Positions 50,819-59,907 of a stretch of DNA of 64,000 bases are shown here, piece by piece. Within the stretch, counting starts at the first letter, position 1; each line of letters opens with the position of its first letter. Made by a program: the position numbers and the translations under genes. The stretch is from NCBI RefSeq assembly GCF_022414535.1, contig NZ_JADWYM010000039.1, positions 1 through 64,000 of the forward strand. Reading direction: 5' to 3'. This stretch comes from Streptomyces sp. MUM 2J. GTDB lineage: Bacteria > Actinomycetota > Actinomycetes > Streptomycetales > Streptomycetaceae. The notes under the pieces are model-generated. The model did not search any database, was not told where the DNA came from, and saw only the letters and a program-made list of their open reading frames with translations.

Positions 50819-51874
50819 ATGCCCAGAAACACCCTCAAGCTCGCCCTCGCCGTCTCTCTCATGGTCACCCCGCTGCTGTCCGCCTGCGACGGCTCCTCGG
50901 CCGCCTCCGACGAGAAGGCCGTCACCGTCTACAGCGCCGACGGACTCAAGGGCGAGAACAACGACGGCTGGTACGACCAGGTCTTCAAGGACTTCGAGAA
51001 GGAGACCGGCATCAAGGTCAGGTACGTCGAGGGCGGCTCCGGCGAGGTGGTGCAGCGCGCCGTTCGCGAGAAGAGCAATCCGCAGGCCGACGTGCTGGTC
51101 ACCCTCCCGCCGTTCATCCAGCAGGCCGACGGCAAGGGCCTGCTGCAGAAGTACGAGCCGAAGGGCTCCGTGCAGGTCAGCGGAGGCGACAAGGCCGCCG
51201 ACGGCACCTGGACCTCCGTCGTCAACAACTACTTCGGCTTCGTCTACAACAAGAAGGAGCTCAAGCAGGCCCCCACCACCTGGGAACAGCTGTTGGACAG
51301 CACGTACAAGAACAAGCTCCAGTACTCCACGCCGGGTGTCGCCGGTGACGGCACGGCCGTCCTGATCAAGGCGATCAACGACTTCGGCGGCAAGGACGCG
51401 GCCCTCGCCTACCTGAAGAAGCTCCAGGCCAACAACGTCGGCCCGTCCGCCTCCACCGGCAAGCTCGCCCCGAAGGTCGACAAGGGCGAACTGCTGGTCG
51501 CCAACGGAGACGTGCAGATGAACTACGCCCAGTCCAAGGACATGCCCAACCTCGGCATCTGGTTCCCGGCAAAGCAGGGCGGCAGGCCCACCACGTTCGC
51601 ACTGCCCTACGCAGCCGGTCTGGTCACCAGGGCCCCGCACAGCGAGAACGGCAGGAAGCTCCTCGACTACATGCTCAGCCAGAAGGCGCAGAAGCAGGTC
51701 AGCGAGATCGGCGGTGGCTTCAGCGCCCGCACGGACGTCCAGGCCGCCGACGCCGACGCCGTCGCGCTCGCCAAGCTGATGAACGGCGTGGACATCTTCG
51801 CGCCCGACTGGAACGACATCGACAAGAACCTCACATCGTACGTCGAGGACTGGAAGTCCGCCACCGGCAGCTGA
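50819..51874 (+). CDS. phnS: 2-aminoethylphosphonate-type periplasmic binding lipoprotein
   Basis: 351 aa. Signal LKLALAVSLMVTPLLSACDG with lipobox LSAC (Cys about residue 23), so it is a membrane-anchored lipoprotein. The mature domain VTVYSADGLKGENNDGWYDQ, VRYVEGGSGEVVQRAVREKS and PQADVLVTLPPFIQQADGKG matches the PhnS family of iron/phosphonate-type binding proteins (SBP type 2). It captures the aminophosphonate for the PhnTUV importer. A terminator follows at 51903. Confidence 0.9.
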   Translation: MPRNTLKLALAVSLMVTPLLSACDGSSAASDEKAVTVYSADGLKGENNDGWYDQVFKDFEKETGIKVRYVEGGSGEVVQRAVREKSNPQADVLVTLPPFIQQADGKGLLQKYEPKGSVQVSGGDKAADGTWTSVVNNYFGFVYNKKELKQAPTTWEQLLDSTYKNKLQYSTPGVAGDGTAVLIKAINDFGGKDAALAYLKKLQANNVGPSASTGKLAPKVDKGELLVANGDVQMNYAQSKDMPNLGIWFPAKQGGRPTTFALPYAAGLVTRAPHSENGRKLLDYMLSQKAQKQVSEIGGGFSARTDVQAADADAVALAKLMNGVDIFAPDWNDIDKNLTSYVEDWKSATGS

Positions 51875-51902
51875 CCGCCCCCGCGCCTTCCCCGTCACAC
51901 GC

Positions 51903-51929
51903 GGCGCCCCCGGCACCACCGGGGGCGCC
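51903..51929 (+). terminator. Terminator of the phosphonate operon
   Basis: 11-bp perfect stem GGCGCCCCCGG/CCGGGGGCGCC with a 5-nt loop, 29 bp after the phnS stop. It ends the plus-strand operon ahead of the convergent HD gene. Confidence 0.8.
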
Positions 51930-52084
51930 ACCATGCCCGCGCGCGTTCACCCTTTCCCGCGCGGGTCTCCGTGTCGTCCACCTTGTCCCGCCGCACGCTC
52001 CTCGTCTCCGCCGCCCGAACCGCGGGCCGGCCCGCTCACCAGCGCCGCCCCGTTGACGAGGGCGGGAGCTGAGCCCGTTCCTGA

Positions 52085-52657
52085 TCAGGTACGGTTCCCG
52101 GCCGTGGACGCGGCCACGGCGCTCACCACGGGCCGCCAGCGGTCCAGTCCCGGTACGCACGAGCCGACGGCCTTGCCCGCATCGTCGGCGCGGCGGAGCG
52201 CCACCGCCGCGGCGAAGTCGGGATCGGCTTCAAAGGCGGCCGCTTCCCCCGGTGTCATGGCCCCGCCCTGGCAGCCCAGCGTCCGGGCACTCTCCGGCGA
52301 GAGCGCGAGGTCCGGGTCGGTTGCCGCGAGATAGCGCTTGGCGGGGATGTGGAGGGCGACGAGGCGTGCGACTCGCTGCCCGAGCAGGGTGGCGACGGCC
52401 GCGGCGGCGTGTTCGCCGTGGCCGGCCTCGTCACCGGGCCGCAGGCGGTGCCCGATGTCGTGGACGAGCCCGGCGACCTGGAGCTCCTCGTCGTCCGGGT
52501 GGCGCGCGGCCAGGACAGCGGCGACCTGGAGGCCGTGGTCGAGGATGTCCACCGGATCGCCGGTACGGTCCGGCGTGTCCCAGGCGCCCCCGCAGTCCGC
52601 CAGCAGGGACAGGAGCCCGTCGACGGACTCGATGGCCACAGGGGGGTTCAGGTTCAT
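52085..52657 (-). CDS. HD-domain protein, PhnZ-like phosphonate oxygenase candidate
   Basis: 190 aa from the ATG at 52657 (GGAGG upstream). Metal-binding pattern: His in ILDHGLQVAAVLAARHPDDE, HD pair in LQVAGLVHDIGHRLRPGDEA, further His in GHGEHAAAAV and VALHIPAKRYLAATDPD. This is the arrangement of PhnZ/TIGR03276 mixed-valent diiron oxygenases, which split 1-hydroxy-2-aminoethylphosphonate into glycine and phosphate, and of myo-inositol oxygenase relatives. It is convergent with the aminophosphonate operon, which supports that reading over a plain phosphohydrolase. No PhnY-type hydroxylase gene is seen nearby. Confidence 0.75.
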   Translation of the reverse strand: MNLNPPVAIESVDGLLSLLADCGGAWDTPDRTGDPVDILDHGLQVAAVLAARHPDDEELQVAGLVHDIGHRLRPGDEAGHGEHAAAAVATLLGQRVARLVALHIPAKRYLAATDPDLALSPESARTLGCQGGAMTPGEAAAFEADPDFAAAVALRRADDAGKAVGSCVPGLDRWRPVVSAVAASTAGNRT

Positions 52658-53255
52658 GCCTCCAGGCTGCCGCTTCCGGCCGAACGGCGGGTGTACGGAG
52701 ACCGGCTTCGCAGGGGTCGAAACGCCTGCCCCGCCAGTCGGCGACGGGCCGGGTCCGTGCGGCCAACGGTGGGTCGTCGAAGCGGACATGACGGATGGTA
52801 TGCCCGGGGTGGCTGGCAGGCGGTGAGGCGATTGCGGTGGAGTCCGAGGCCGCGTGAACCGCAGGTGAGACACACGGCGTGCGCCTGCGAAACGCGCCGG
52901 GCTCCTTCCACCCCGCACGGCGTGGCAGCCGGCCGCTCAGCTTCGGCCGGGTAGCGCACCACTGCCTCGGCACCCTCCTCGCCCGGCTGGAGGCGAACCG
53001 TTGCTTTCGGTCGGTTGCCGGCCCGCTTTCCCGGCCCCCACGCGCGCTCCGGACGTCGTCCCGATCCGCCGCGACCGGATCATCCTGCATGGCTGTCAGT
53101 CCCTGCCGGTTGTCCTCAAAGGCTCGGAGGCGGCCGGAATTTGAAAATGCTACGACGACCGAAACACCACCATCGTGAGCCGGTGGAATGTATTGGCCGG
53201 CCGTGCTGTGAAACATTCGGGCGAGGTTGAGTAACATCTTCGGAAGGACAGCGAG
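52658..53255. other. Upstream region of the biosynthetic operon
   Basis: 598 bp without a supported gene. The last 100 bp (AT-richer, for example GAATGTATTGGCC) probably contain the promoter of the seven-gene operon. No matching regulator gene lies next to it. Confidence 0.4.
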
Positions 53256-56033
53256 TTGTCGCTCACCATGGGATCCACGCACCGGTCCCCGCACGTCCTC
53301 ACGCCATCCAGTGACCCATCCCTGGTCGCCCGACAGGCAGGCGGAAAAGGAAGAAACCTCCACACCCTCACGGCGTCCGGATTCGACGTGCCGACGTGGT
53401 CGATCCTCGGCCTGGACGTATTCGCGGAATTCTGCCGCGACAGCGGACTGGACGGGCACCTGGCGCGTCTCCTCGCCGACGGCTGGGACACGAACGCCGA
53501 GGAGGTCGGCGAGGAGGTCGCCCGCCTGATCGAGACCGCGCCGCTCGGGGAACACATCGCCGACGCCATCGCCCTCGCCTACCGGGAGGCCGGCGGCGGC
53601 GCGGTGGCCGTGCGCTCCTCCGGTGCCGAGGAGGACGGCGAACGGCACTCCTTCGCCGGCCAGTTCGACAGCTTCCTGAACGTCCGCGGTCAGGACGAGG
53701 TCACCGCCCGGGTCCGCCGCTGCTGGGCCTCGGCCTTCTCCGGGCGTTCCCTGCGCTACCGCGCCCAGCGCCGGCTCCCGCCCGACACCGGCGGTGTCGC
53801 CGTCGTCGTCCAGCGCATGGTCGCCGCCGAGCGCAGCGGTGTGCTGTTCACCGCCGACCCGACGACCGGCCGCACCGACCGCCACGTGGTCAGCGCGGTG
53901 TTCGGGCTGGGGGAAGGGCTGGTCTCGGGCGCGGTCGACGCGGACACCGTGGTCCTGGACGCGGCCACCGGTGACCCGCTGACCACGATCGTCGGGGACA
54001 AGCAGGAGCGCTACGACGCCGGATCGGGACCCGGCTGCCGTGTCTCACCCGTCGCCGACGCGGACCGCACCGCCCTGTCCCTGACCGGTGCCGACCTGGC
54101 CCGGCTGCACGAGGTCGGGATCCGCATATCCGACCGCTACGGCGCCCCCCAGGACATCGAGTGGGCCATGGCCGAGGGCAACCTGTGGATCCTGCAGAGC
54201 CGCCCCGTCACCACACCGGCCCCGCCCGCCGAACCCGCTCCCGAGCCCGAGCCCGAGCCCGACGGGCAACTGCGGATCTGGGACAACTCCAACATCATCG
54301 AGAGCTTCAGCGGCGTGGTCTTCCCGCTCACCTACACCTTTGCCGCCGATACCTACGCCAAGGTGTACGAGAGCTACGCCCGCGCCCTCGGAGTCCGCGG
54401 CGAGCAACTGCGCGAGGTGCGGGAGTGGACCCCGCACCTGCTCGGCCACATCCACGGACGCGTCTACTACAACCTCTTCCACTGGTACCGCATGGTGCGC
54501 ATGGCCCCGCTCTACCGGCTCAACCGCCGCGTGCTGGAGAAATCCCTCGGCGTCGCGGAGAGCATTTCCGACGAACTGGCCGACACGCTCCATCCATTCA
54601 CCCCCCGGCCAGGGCTGCGCGGCCGCCTCTCGCGGCTGACCCGCGCGATGGTCTTCGCCAGGCGATTCCTCACCGTCCGGAAGTCCGTGGAGACCTTCCA
54701 CCGCGATTTCTACCGGGCGTACGCCGTCTTCAACAATGTCGACTACGACGCGCTGCCCGGCGACGACACCTACCGCCGCCTCCGGCGGCTGCAGCGGGAA
54801 CTCATCGAGAAATGGGGCCCGATGCAGGTCCTTGACGCGACGATCCTGCTCTCCGTGGGCCTGCTGGCCCTGCTCACCCGCCGCTGGCTGCCCCAGGCTC
54901 CCGAGTGGTTCACGTGGGCCGCGGCCGCCCCCGGCGGCGCCGTCGAGTCCACCGAACCGGTACGGGCGCTGCGCGAGTTGGCCGCCCGGGCGCGCGCCGA
55001 CTCCGATGTCATGGACCTGCTGGAGCGCACTCCGGACGACGAGGCGTACCAGGCACTCAGCGACGCCGGCCGCACCGGATTCCTGGCTGCCGTGGATGCC
55101 TACATCGCCGACTACGGCTACCGCAGCCCCGACGAACTCAAATTGGAGGTCCCCGACCTGCACGACGACCCTGCCGGGCTGTTCACGCTGCTGCGGGACG
55201 CGCTGCCGGAGACCGACGAAGCGACCCCCCGGGACCACGGCGGCGAGGCCGACGCCTACCTCGACGAGCACCTGCGCGGCCCCCGCCGCCTGGTGTACGA
55301 ACGGGTCCGGGCCAAGGCCCGGGCGGCGCTCACCGACCGGGAACGCCTGAGGTTCTGCCGCACCCGCGCCTTCGGAGCGGCCAAACGCATGCTGCGCGCG
55401 CTGGGCCGCGACCTGGAGCGCGCCGGAGCCCTCGACGCCTGGGACGACGTGTTCCTGCTGCGACTGGACGAAGTCACGGGCGCCTACGAGGGCATGATCG
55501 TCCACACCGAGCTGCGGGAGCTGGTCGCGGTGCGCCGCAGGCAACTGGCCGCCGACGCAGCGCTGCACGCCCCGTCCCGCTTCACCACCCGTGGCGCTCC
55601 CTACTGGTCGGGCAACCTGGAGCGGGCCGGCTGGTCGAGCGGCCCGGCCGCCCGCAGCGGCGCCCGTGAGCTACGCGGCATCCCCTGCTGCCCCGGCGTC
55701 GCGGAGGGGCCCGCCGTGGTCACCGACACGCCGCGCGACACGGGCGGCGGCATCCTTCTCACCTACCGCACCGACCCGGGGTGGGTGGCCGCGCTGCCCT
55801 CGGCCGCCGCCCTGGTCATCGAACGCGGCAGCCCACTCACCCATGTCGCCGTGGTGGCCAGGGAGCTGGGCATCCCGACCGTCGTCCAGGTCGAGGGCGC
55901 GACCACCGAGATCCGCAGCGGCAGCCGGCTGCGCGTCGACGGCGCCGCCGGGACGGTCACCGTACTCGCCGACCCGCCCGTCGACGGCCCGACCGCCGCC
56001 GAGGACACCTCCCGAACGGAGACACACCCGTGA
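53256..56033 (+). CDS. PEP-synthase-like phosphotransferase (ATP-grasp plus mobile His domain)
   Basis: 925 aa from a TTG at 53256, chosen because GGAAGGA lies 7 nt upstream; an ATG 12 nt later is the alternative. Residues about 20-330 are the PEP/pyruvate-binding ATP-grasp domain (GGKGRNLHTLTASGFDVPTW, AVRSSGAEEDGERHSFAGQF, WAMAEGNLWILQSRPVT). A long middle helical part follows, and at 840-900 the swivelling His domain (ERGSPLTHVAVVARELGIPT, catalytic His863). The architecture is that of rifampin phosphotransferase and PEP-synthase relatives in natural-product clusters: it would phosphorylate or activate a substrate with ATP. It overlaps the next gene by 4 bp and opens the operon. Confidence 0.88.
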   Translation: MSLTMGSTHRSPHVLTPSSDPSLVARQAGGKGRNLHTLTASGFDVPTWSILGLDVFAEFCRDSGLDGHLARLLADGWDTNAEEVGEEVARLIETAPLGEHIADAIALAYREAGGGAVAVRSSGAEEDGERHSFAGQFDSFLNVRGQDEVTARVRRCWASAFSGRSLRYRAQRRLPPDTGGVAVVVQRMVAAERSGVLFTADPTTGRTDRHVVSAVFGLGEGLVSGAVDADTVVLDAATGDPLTTIVGDKQERYDAGSGPGCRVSPVADADRTALSLTGADLARLHEVGIRISDRYGAPQDIEWAMAEGNLWILQSRPVTTPAPPAEPAPEPEPEPDGQLRIWDNSNIIESFSGVVFPLTYTFAADTYAKVYESYARALGVRGEQLREVREWTPHLLGHIHGRVYYNLFHWYRMVRMAPLYRLNRRVLEKSLGVAESISDELADTLHPFTPRPGLRGRLSRLTRAMVFARRFLTVRKSVETFHRDFYRAYAVFNNVDYDALPGDDTYRRLRRLQRELIEKWGPMQVLDATILLSVGLLALLTRRWLPQAPEWFTWAAAAPGGAVESTEPVRALRELAARARADSDVMDLLERTPDDEAYQALSDAGRTGFLAAVDAYIADYGYRSPDELKLEVPDLHDDPAGLFTLLRDALPETDEATPRDHGGEADAYLDEHLRGPRRLVYERVRAKARAALTDRERLRFCRTRAFGAAKRMLRALGRDLERAGALDAWDDVFLLRLDEVTGAYEGMIVHTELRELVAVRRRQLAADAALHAPSRFTTRGAPYWSGNLERAGWSSGPAARSGARELRGIPCCPGVAEGPAVVTDTPRDTGGGILLTYRTDPGWVAALPSAAALVIERGSPLTHVAVVARELGIPTVVQVEGATTEIRSGSRLRVDGAAGTVTVLADPPVDGPTAAEDTSRTETHP

Positions 56034-57682
56034 TCCTCACCGAGGACCAGCTGCAGGACCTGCTGGACAAGTCGCTCGCCGAGCTGCCCCGCGGCACCGA
56101 ATGGGCCGTGACCCTCGAGGGGTCCATCGCGGAGGGGTTCGGCAACCCCTCCTCCGATATCGACTTCCTGCTCGTCGGCCGCTCCGAGGACGAGCTGCCG
56201 ACCATGCCGTCACTGCTGTTCGTGGACGGTCGACGGGTCGAGATCCGCACCCGGTCCGTGCGTCAACTCACCGAGCAGTTCCGGGCGGTGGAAAAAGGGG
56301 CCAAGCAGCCCGGCCGCCTCTCCGAGGACCTCCTCAACCGCTGCCAGCGGCTGCTGCACAGCCATCCGCTGCGCGGCCACGCCCTGATCGAGGAGGTCAA
56401 GGCGGTGCTGCCGGTCGAGCGGTTCCGCCGTATCACCGCCGACTGGTGGGCACACCGGGCCCGACAGTCCCTGCGGCACGCGACGGCGCTGCTGTGTCTG
56501 GGCGAGAGCGACGAGGCGGCCGACTGGACCCGGGCGGGACTCGTACAGACCGTCAAGTCCTGGGCGGCCGGGGTCGGCGAGACCTACCTGGAGCCCAAAT
56601 GGCTGCCCATGCAGTTGGACCGTGCCGGCCGCGGCGACGTGCGCGACCGCTACTGGCGGCTGGAGGCAGCCGCCCCCGCACCCGGCGACACCGACGCCAT
56701 CCAGGCGCACCTGGCCGACTGCCTCGGCTTCGCCGGGGACCTCGGTCTCACCGGCGTGCCCCGGCAGGCCGAGCGGGTCACCGTCGAGCGCGTCGCCGGG
56801 GTCACCACCTGGCAGACCGGCGACCGCGTCCACGTCCTGCGCGGCCGGCGCGACGTGTTCGCCCTGGGCGACGAGGCCGGCGCCGTCTGGCGCTCCCTCG
56901 TCCTGGGCCGCCCTCTGCCCCGCGTACTCGCCACGACCGCCCGCACCGGCGTCACGGCCCCCGGCCCGCTGCTGGCCGAGTTCCTGCGCTACGGGCTGAT
57001 CCGCCTCGCCTGGAAGGGCGGCGGCACGATCACCCCGTCGCTGCCGCTCGCTGCGCCGTCCGGCCCGGTCACCCCGCCGCCCTCCACCGCGCGGCCACTG
57101 CTGTCGGTGCGCGGCGCGGCCGTGGGCGGGCCCCGCGCCGTCGACCTGATACCGCTGCCGGCCGACCGGTTCGCCGCCGCCGCGATGTCCCTCGTGTGGT
57201 CCAACGTGGTCGTCGAGAACGCCGTCGAGGACCTGACCGGGGCACTGCAGCGCGGCCAGTGGCGGGTCGCCGAGATCGCCGCCCGCCGCGCCCTGCACGC
57301 GGCCCTGCGCGGGCTGTTCAGCGCCCACGGGGTCAACCCGCTGCCCGCCGACACCGACCTCGTGCGGCGCCTCGACCTGCTGCCCCCCGGAACCGCGCCG
57401 ATCGGGGAGCACGCCGGTGACCTGCTGCGGCGCACCGTGGACACGCCGGAACACGGGGACGCCCTCCTCACCGGACTGCGCACCTTCATCGACCGGGTGC
57501 GCGGCGCCGTGGGCGCCGACTCCTTCCCGCTGTCCTTCGAGTCCGCGGACACCTGGCGCGCCACCCTCGAACTCGGCTACGACTGGCTGCGCATCGGCGC
57601 CCACCTCGACGCGGAACTGCCCATCGAGGAAGCCCGCGACCTGCTGGCCGGCCACGGCACCCAGCCGCACCAGGCCGGGTGA
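56030..57682 (+). CDS. Nucleotidyltransferase-fold protein with PqqD-like segment
   Basis: 550 aa, GTG at 56030 overlapping the previous stop. The N-terminus AVTLEGSIAEGFGNPSSDID (about residues 23-43) is the pol-beta nucleotidyltransferase signature (G-S-x9-13-D-x-D; here a D-I-D pair). A helical part resembling substrate-binding domains follows (WWAHRARQSLRHATALLCLG). Around 270-330 GDRVHVLRGRRDVFALGDEA and LLAEFLRYGLI resemble a PqqD-type domain, which in RiPP systems binds leader peptides. The C-terminal helical domain is unassigned. It may adenylylate or otherwise modify a small molecule or carrier protein; function unknown. Confidence 0.7.
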   Translation: MILTEDQLQDLLDKSLAELPRGTEWAVTLEGSIAEGFGNPSSDIDFLLVGRSEDELPTMPSLLFVDGRRVEIRTRSVRQLTEQFRAVEKGAKQPGRLSEDLLNRCQRLLHSHPLRGHALIEEVKAVLPVERFRRITADWWAHRARQSLRHATALLCLGESDEAADWTRAGLVQTVKSWAAGVGETYLEPKWLPMQLDRAGRGDVRDRYWRLEAAAPAPGDTDAIQAHLADCLGFAGDLGLTGVPRQAERVTVERVAGVTTWQTGDRVHVLRGRRDVFALGDEAGAVWRSLVLGRPLPRVLATTARTGVTAPGPLLAEFLRYGLIRLAWKGGGTITPSLPLAAPSGPVTPPPSTARPLLSVRGAAVGGPRAVDLIPLPADRFAAAAMSLVWSNVVVENAVEDLTGALQRGQWRVAEIAARRALHAALRGLFSAHGVNPLPADTDLVRRLDLLPPGTAPIGEHAGDLLRRTVDTPEHGDALLTGLRTFIDRVRGAVGADSFPLSFESADTWRATLELGYDWLRIGAHLDAELPIEEARDLLAGHGTQPHQAG

Positions 57683-57863
57683 CGGGGAAGCGCCGCACCC
57701 TTCGGTGGCCGCCCCCCACCGGGTCCGCACTCCGCAGGAGCCGGCCCCCGGGCCGCGTGACGGCGCGGCGCCGGCGACCGCCCCCCGGGCCACCGGCGAG
57801 GGCCCGGCGACCACCCCGGACGTCGTGCCACGCCCACCCGACCACCCTCCTGGAGGAACCCCG

Positions 57864-58955
57864 ATGCCCGACCCGATGACCGTGCTGGTGACCGGCGCCA
57901 GCGGCTTCGTGGGCGCGGAGGTGACCGCGCGGCTCACCGCCGCCGGCCACACCGTGCTGACGCTGCTCCACCGCACCGGTGACCTCGTCCGCAACAACGG
58001 CAGGAAGCTCACCCCCGGCCCCGGCACCCTGACCGCGGTCACCGGGGACATCACCCGCCCCGGCCTCGGGCTGACCGACGAAGCCCGCGGGATCGTCGCG
58101 GGCGCCGACCGCATCGTGCACTGCGCCGCCGTCACCGACTTCGGGCTGCCCTACGCGCGGTACGAGCGCGTCAACGTCGCCGGAACCCGCAACGTCCTCG
58201 ACATCGCCCTCGCCCACCGCACCCCGCTGGTGCACGTCAGCACCGCCTATGTGTGCGGGGAACGTGACGGCACCGCCCGCGAGGACGAACTCGACGTCGG
58301 TCAGCACCCCGGCAACGGCTACGAGAAGAGCAAGCTGACGGCCGAGACCACGGTCCGCAAGGCAGCGGCCGACGGCCTGCCCGTCGCCGTCGTGCGCCCC
58401 AGCACCGTCACCGGTGCCTCCCGCACCGGCCGCGCCCGCGACCGCAAGACCGTCTACCCGGTGCTCCGGGTCCTCACCCGGGGCCTGGTGCGTACCGTGC
58501 CCGGACACTACGACGCCCTCCTCGACCTCGTCCCGGTCGACCACGTCGCCGACATGGTCGCCGAGGCCACCACACGGTTCGAGGACGCCGAGGGCCGCAC
58601 CCTGCACGCCGTGGGCCACGAGCTGACCCTGCGGGACTTCTCCGAGGTCCTCGCCGAGTACCCGTCCTTCCGGGTACCGCGCTTCGTTCCCCCGTCGGCG
58701 TTCTCCGCCTCTGCGCTGCCCGCCCGTGAACGCCCCTACCACGACCGCGTCATCGCCCTGTACGAGACCTACTTCCGGCGGCGCGTCCACTTCGACGTCA
58801 CCCAGGCCGCGGCCTTCGCCGGCCGACCGGCCGCCACCGGGGCACGGCCGTACCTGCGCCGCCTGCTCGACGACTGCCTCGCGACCGGCTACCTCGGCCC
58901 GGCCCAGGGCCCGGAGCAGACCGCCACCCGACCCGACGGGAGCACCCACCGATGA
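57864..58955 (+). CDS. Extended SDR, NAD-dependent epimerase/reductase
   Basis: 363 aa, ATG at 57864 with GGAGG 9 nt upstream; 181 bp after the previous gene. Cofactor motif VLVTGASGFVGAEVTARLTA, DRIVHCAAVTDFGLPYARYE, VHVSTAYVCGERDGTA (catalytic Ser/Thr) and NGYEKSKLTAETTVRKAAAD (Tyr-x-x-x-Lys). It belongs to the thioester-reductase/male-sterility-like extended SDRs that reduce acyl thioesters or sugars. In this operon it could reduce the keto or acyl group of the AfsA-type product. Confidence 0.85.
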   Translation: MPDPMTVLVTGASGFVGAEVTARLTAAGHTVLTLLHRTGDLVRNNGRKLTPGPGTLTAVTGDITRPGLGLTDEARGIVAGADRIVHCAAVTDFGLPYARYERVNVAGTRNVLDIALAHRTPLVHVSTAYVCGERDGTAREDELDVGQHPGNGYEKSKLTAETTVRKAAADGLPVAVVRPSTVTGASRTGRARDRKTVYPVLRVLTRGLVRTVPGHYDALLDLVPVDHVADMVAEATTRFEDAEGRTLHAVGHELTLRDFSEVLAEYPSFRVPRFVPPSAFSASALPARERPYHDRVIALYETYFRRRVHFDVTQAAAFAGRPAATGARPYLRRLLDDCLATGYLGPAQGPEQTATRPDGSTHR

Positions 58956-59896
58956 ACCCCGCCCAACCGACCGAACCCGCGCACGGCATACCCGTCTCCC
59001 CGCTGCTCACCTGCCACCCCACCAAGCAGGAGCTGTACGGGGCCGACACCTACTTCCAGGAGAGCCACGACCAGCTCGCCGCCCTCACCGACGACGTCAC
59101 CGGCTTCGCCCACCGGCACGCCGCGCTGCTGCTGAAGCCGGACGCCGTCGTGGCCCGCCGGCTGGACACGGCCGTCGACTGGCTGGCCGAGCACCACATC
59201 CGCATCGTCGGCGCGGCCGTGACCCGCCTGACCCGCACCATGATCCGCTCCCTGTGGTACTTCCAGTGGAACCTCGCCACCCCCTACCGGCGGCGGCTCG
59301 CCGCGCTGTTCCTGGAGGACGCCGACGCTCTCGTGCTGCTCGTCCGTCCCGAGGACGAGCCGGACATCCCCGCCTCCGTCGAACTGACCCGGCTCAAGGG
59401 GCCCACCGACCCCGACGCCCGGCAGCCCGGCCAACTGCGCCACCTCCTCGGCCGCCACAGCTATCTGCTGAACCTGGTGCACACCCCCGACGAACCAGCC
59501 GACGTCCTGCGGGAACTGGCCGTCCACTTCGACGACACCACACGCGAGCGCCTCTTCCGCTCCGCCCTCGCCGGCGGGGACCGCACCGCGCACGCCCTGG
59601 AGCTGACCGGTCGGCTGTACGCCGCGACCAAGCCCCGCGACCTCGACTTCGACCCCGCCGTGCAGCGGCTGCGGGACACCGTGTCCCGGCACCTGGGCTC
59701 CCACGCGGACGCCCTGCCGCGCACGCTGCTGGAGACCGCGTGGGAGCGGGGCGTCGACCTCGACCCGTGGGACGCCGTCATCGTCGGTTCGAAGGTGCTC
59801 CCCATGCGGGTGCCCGGCCGGGCCCCGGTGCTGGACGGGGCCGACACCGACACCTGGCGCCGACACCTGGACGCCTTGCGCGCCCGGCACAGCTGA
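58952..59896 (+). CDS. Nucleoside-diphosphate-kinase-like protein
   Basis: 314 aa, overlapping the previous stop by 4 bp. Residues about 50-205 have the NDK fold signs: HAALLLKPDAVVARRLDTAV, LTRLKGPTDPDARQPGQLRH, and NLVHTPDEPADVLRELAVHF, in which Asn174-x-x-His177 sits where NDK has the catalytic N-x-x-H-G-S-D. The His is kept but GS is replaced by TP. The C-terminal 110 residues are unassigned and the total is twice the size of ordinary NDK (about 140). It is probably a dedicated phosphotransferase of the pathway, perhaps acting on a lipid or prenyl phosphate; substrate unknown. Confidence 0.7.
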   Translation: MNPAQPTEPAHGIPVSPLLTCHPTKQELYGADTYFQESHDQLAALTDDVTGFAHRHAALLLKPDAVVARRLDTAVDWLAEHHIRIVGAAVTRLTRTMIRSLWYFQWNLATPYRRRLAALFLEDADALVLLVRPEDEPDIPASVELTRLKGPTDPDARQPGQLRHLLGRHSYLLNLVHTPDEPADVLRELAVHFDDTTRERLFRSALAGGDRTAHALELTGRLYAATKPRDLDFDPAVQRLRDTVSRHLGSHADALPRTLLETAWERGVDLDPWDAVIVGSKVLPMRVPGRAPVLDGADTDTWRRHLDALRARHS

Positions 59897-59907
59897 GGAG
59901 CGGCGCC

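Noticed and set aside
56210..58135. 641-codon minus-strand open frame
   Set aside because: Antisense to the nucleotidyltransferase gene; Gly/Val/Gln-rich repeats typical of antisense translation.
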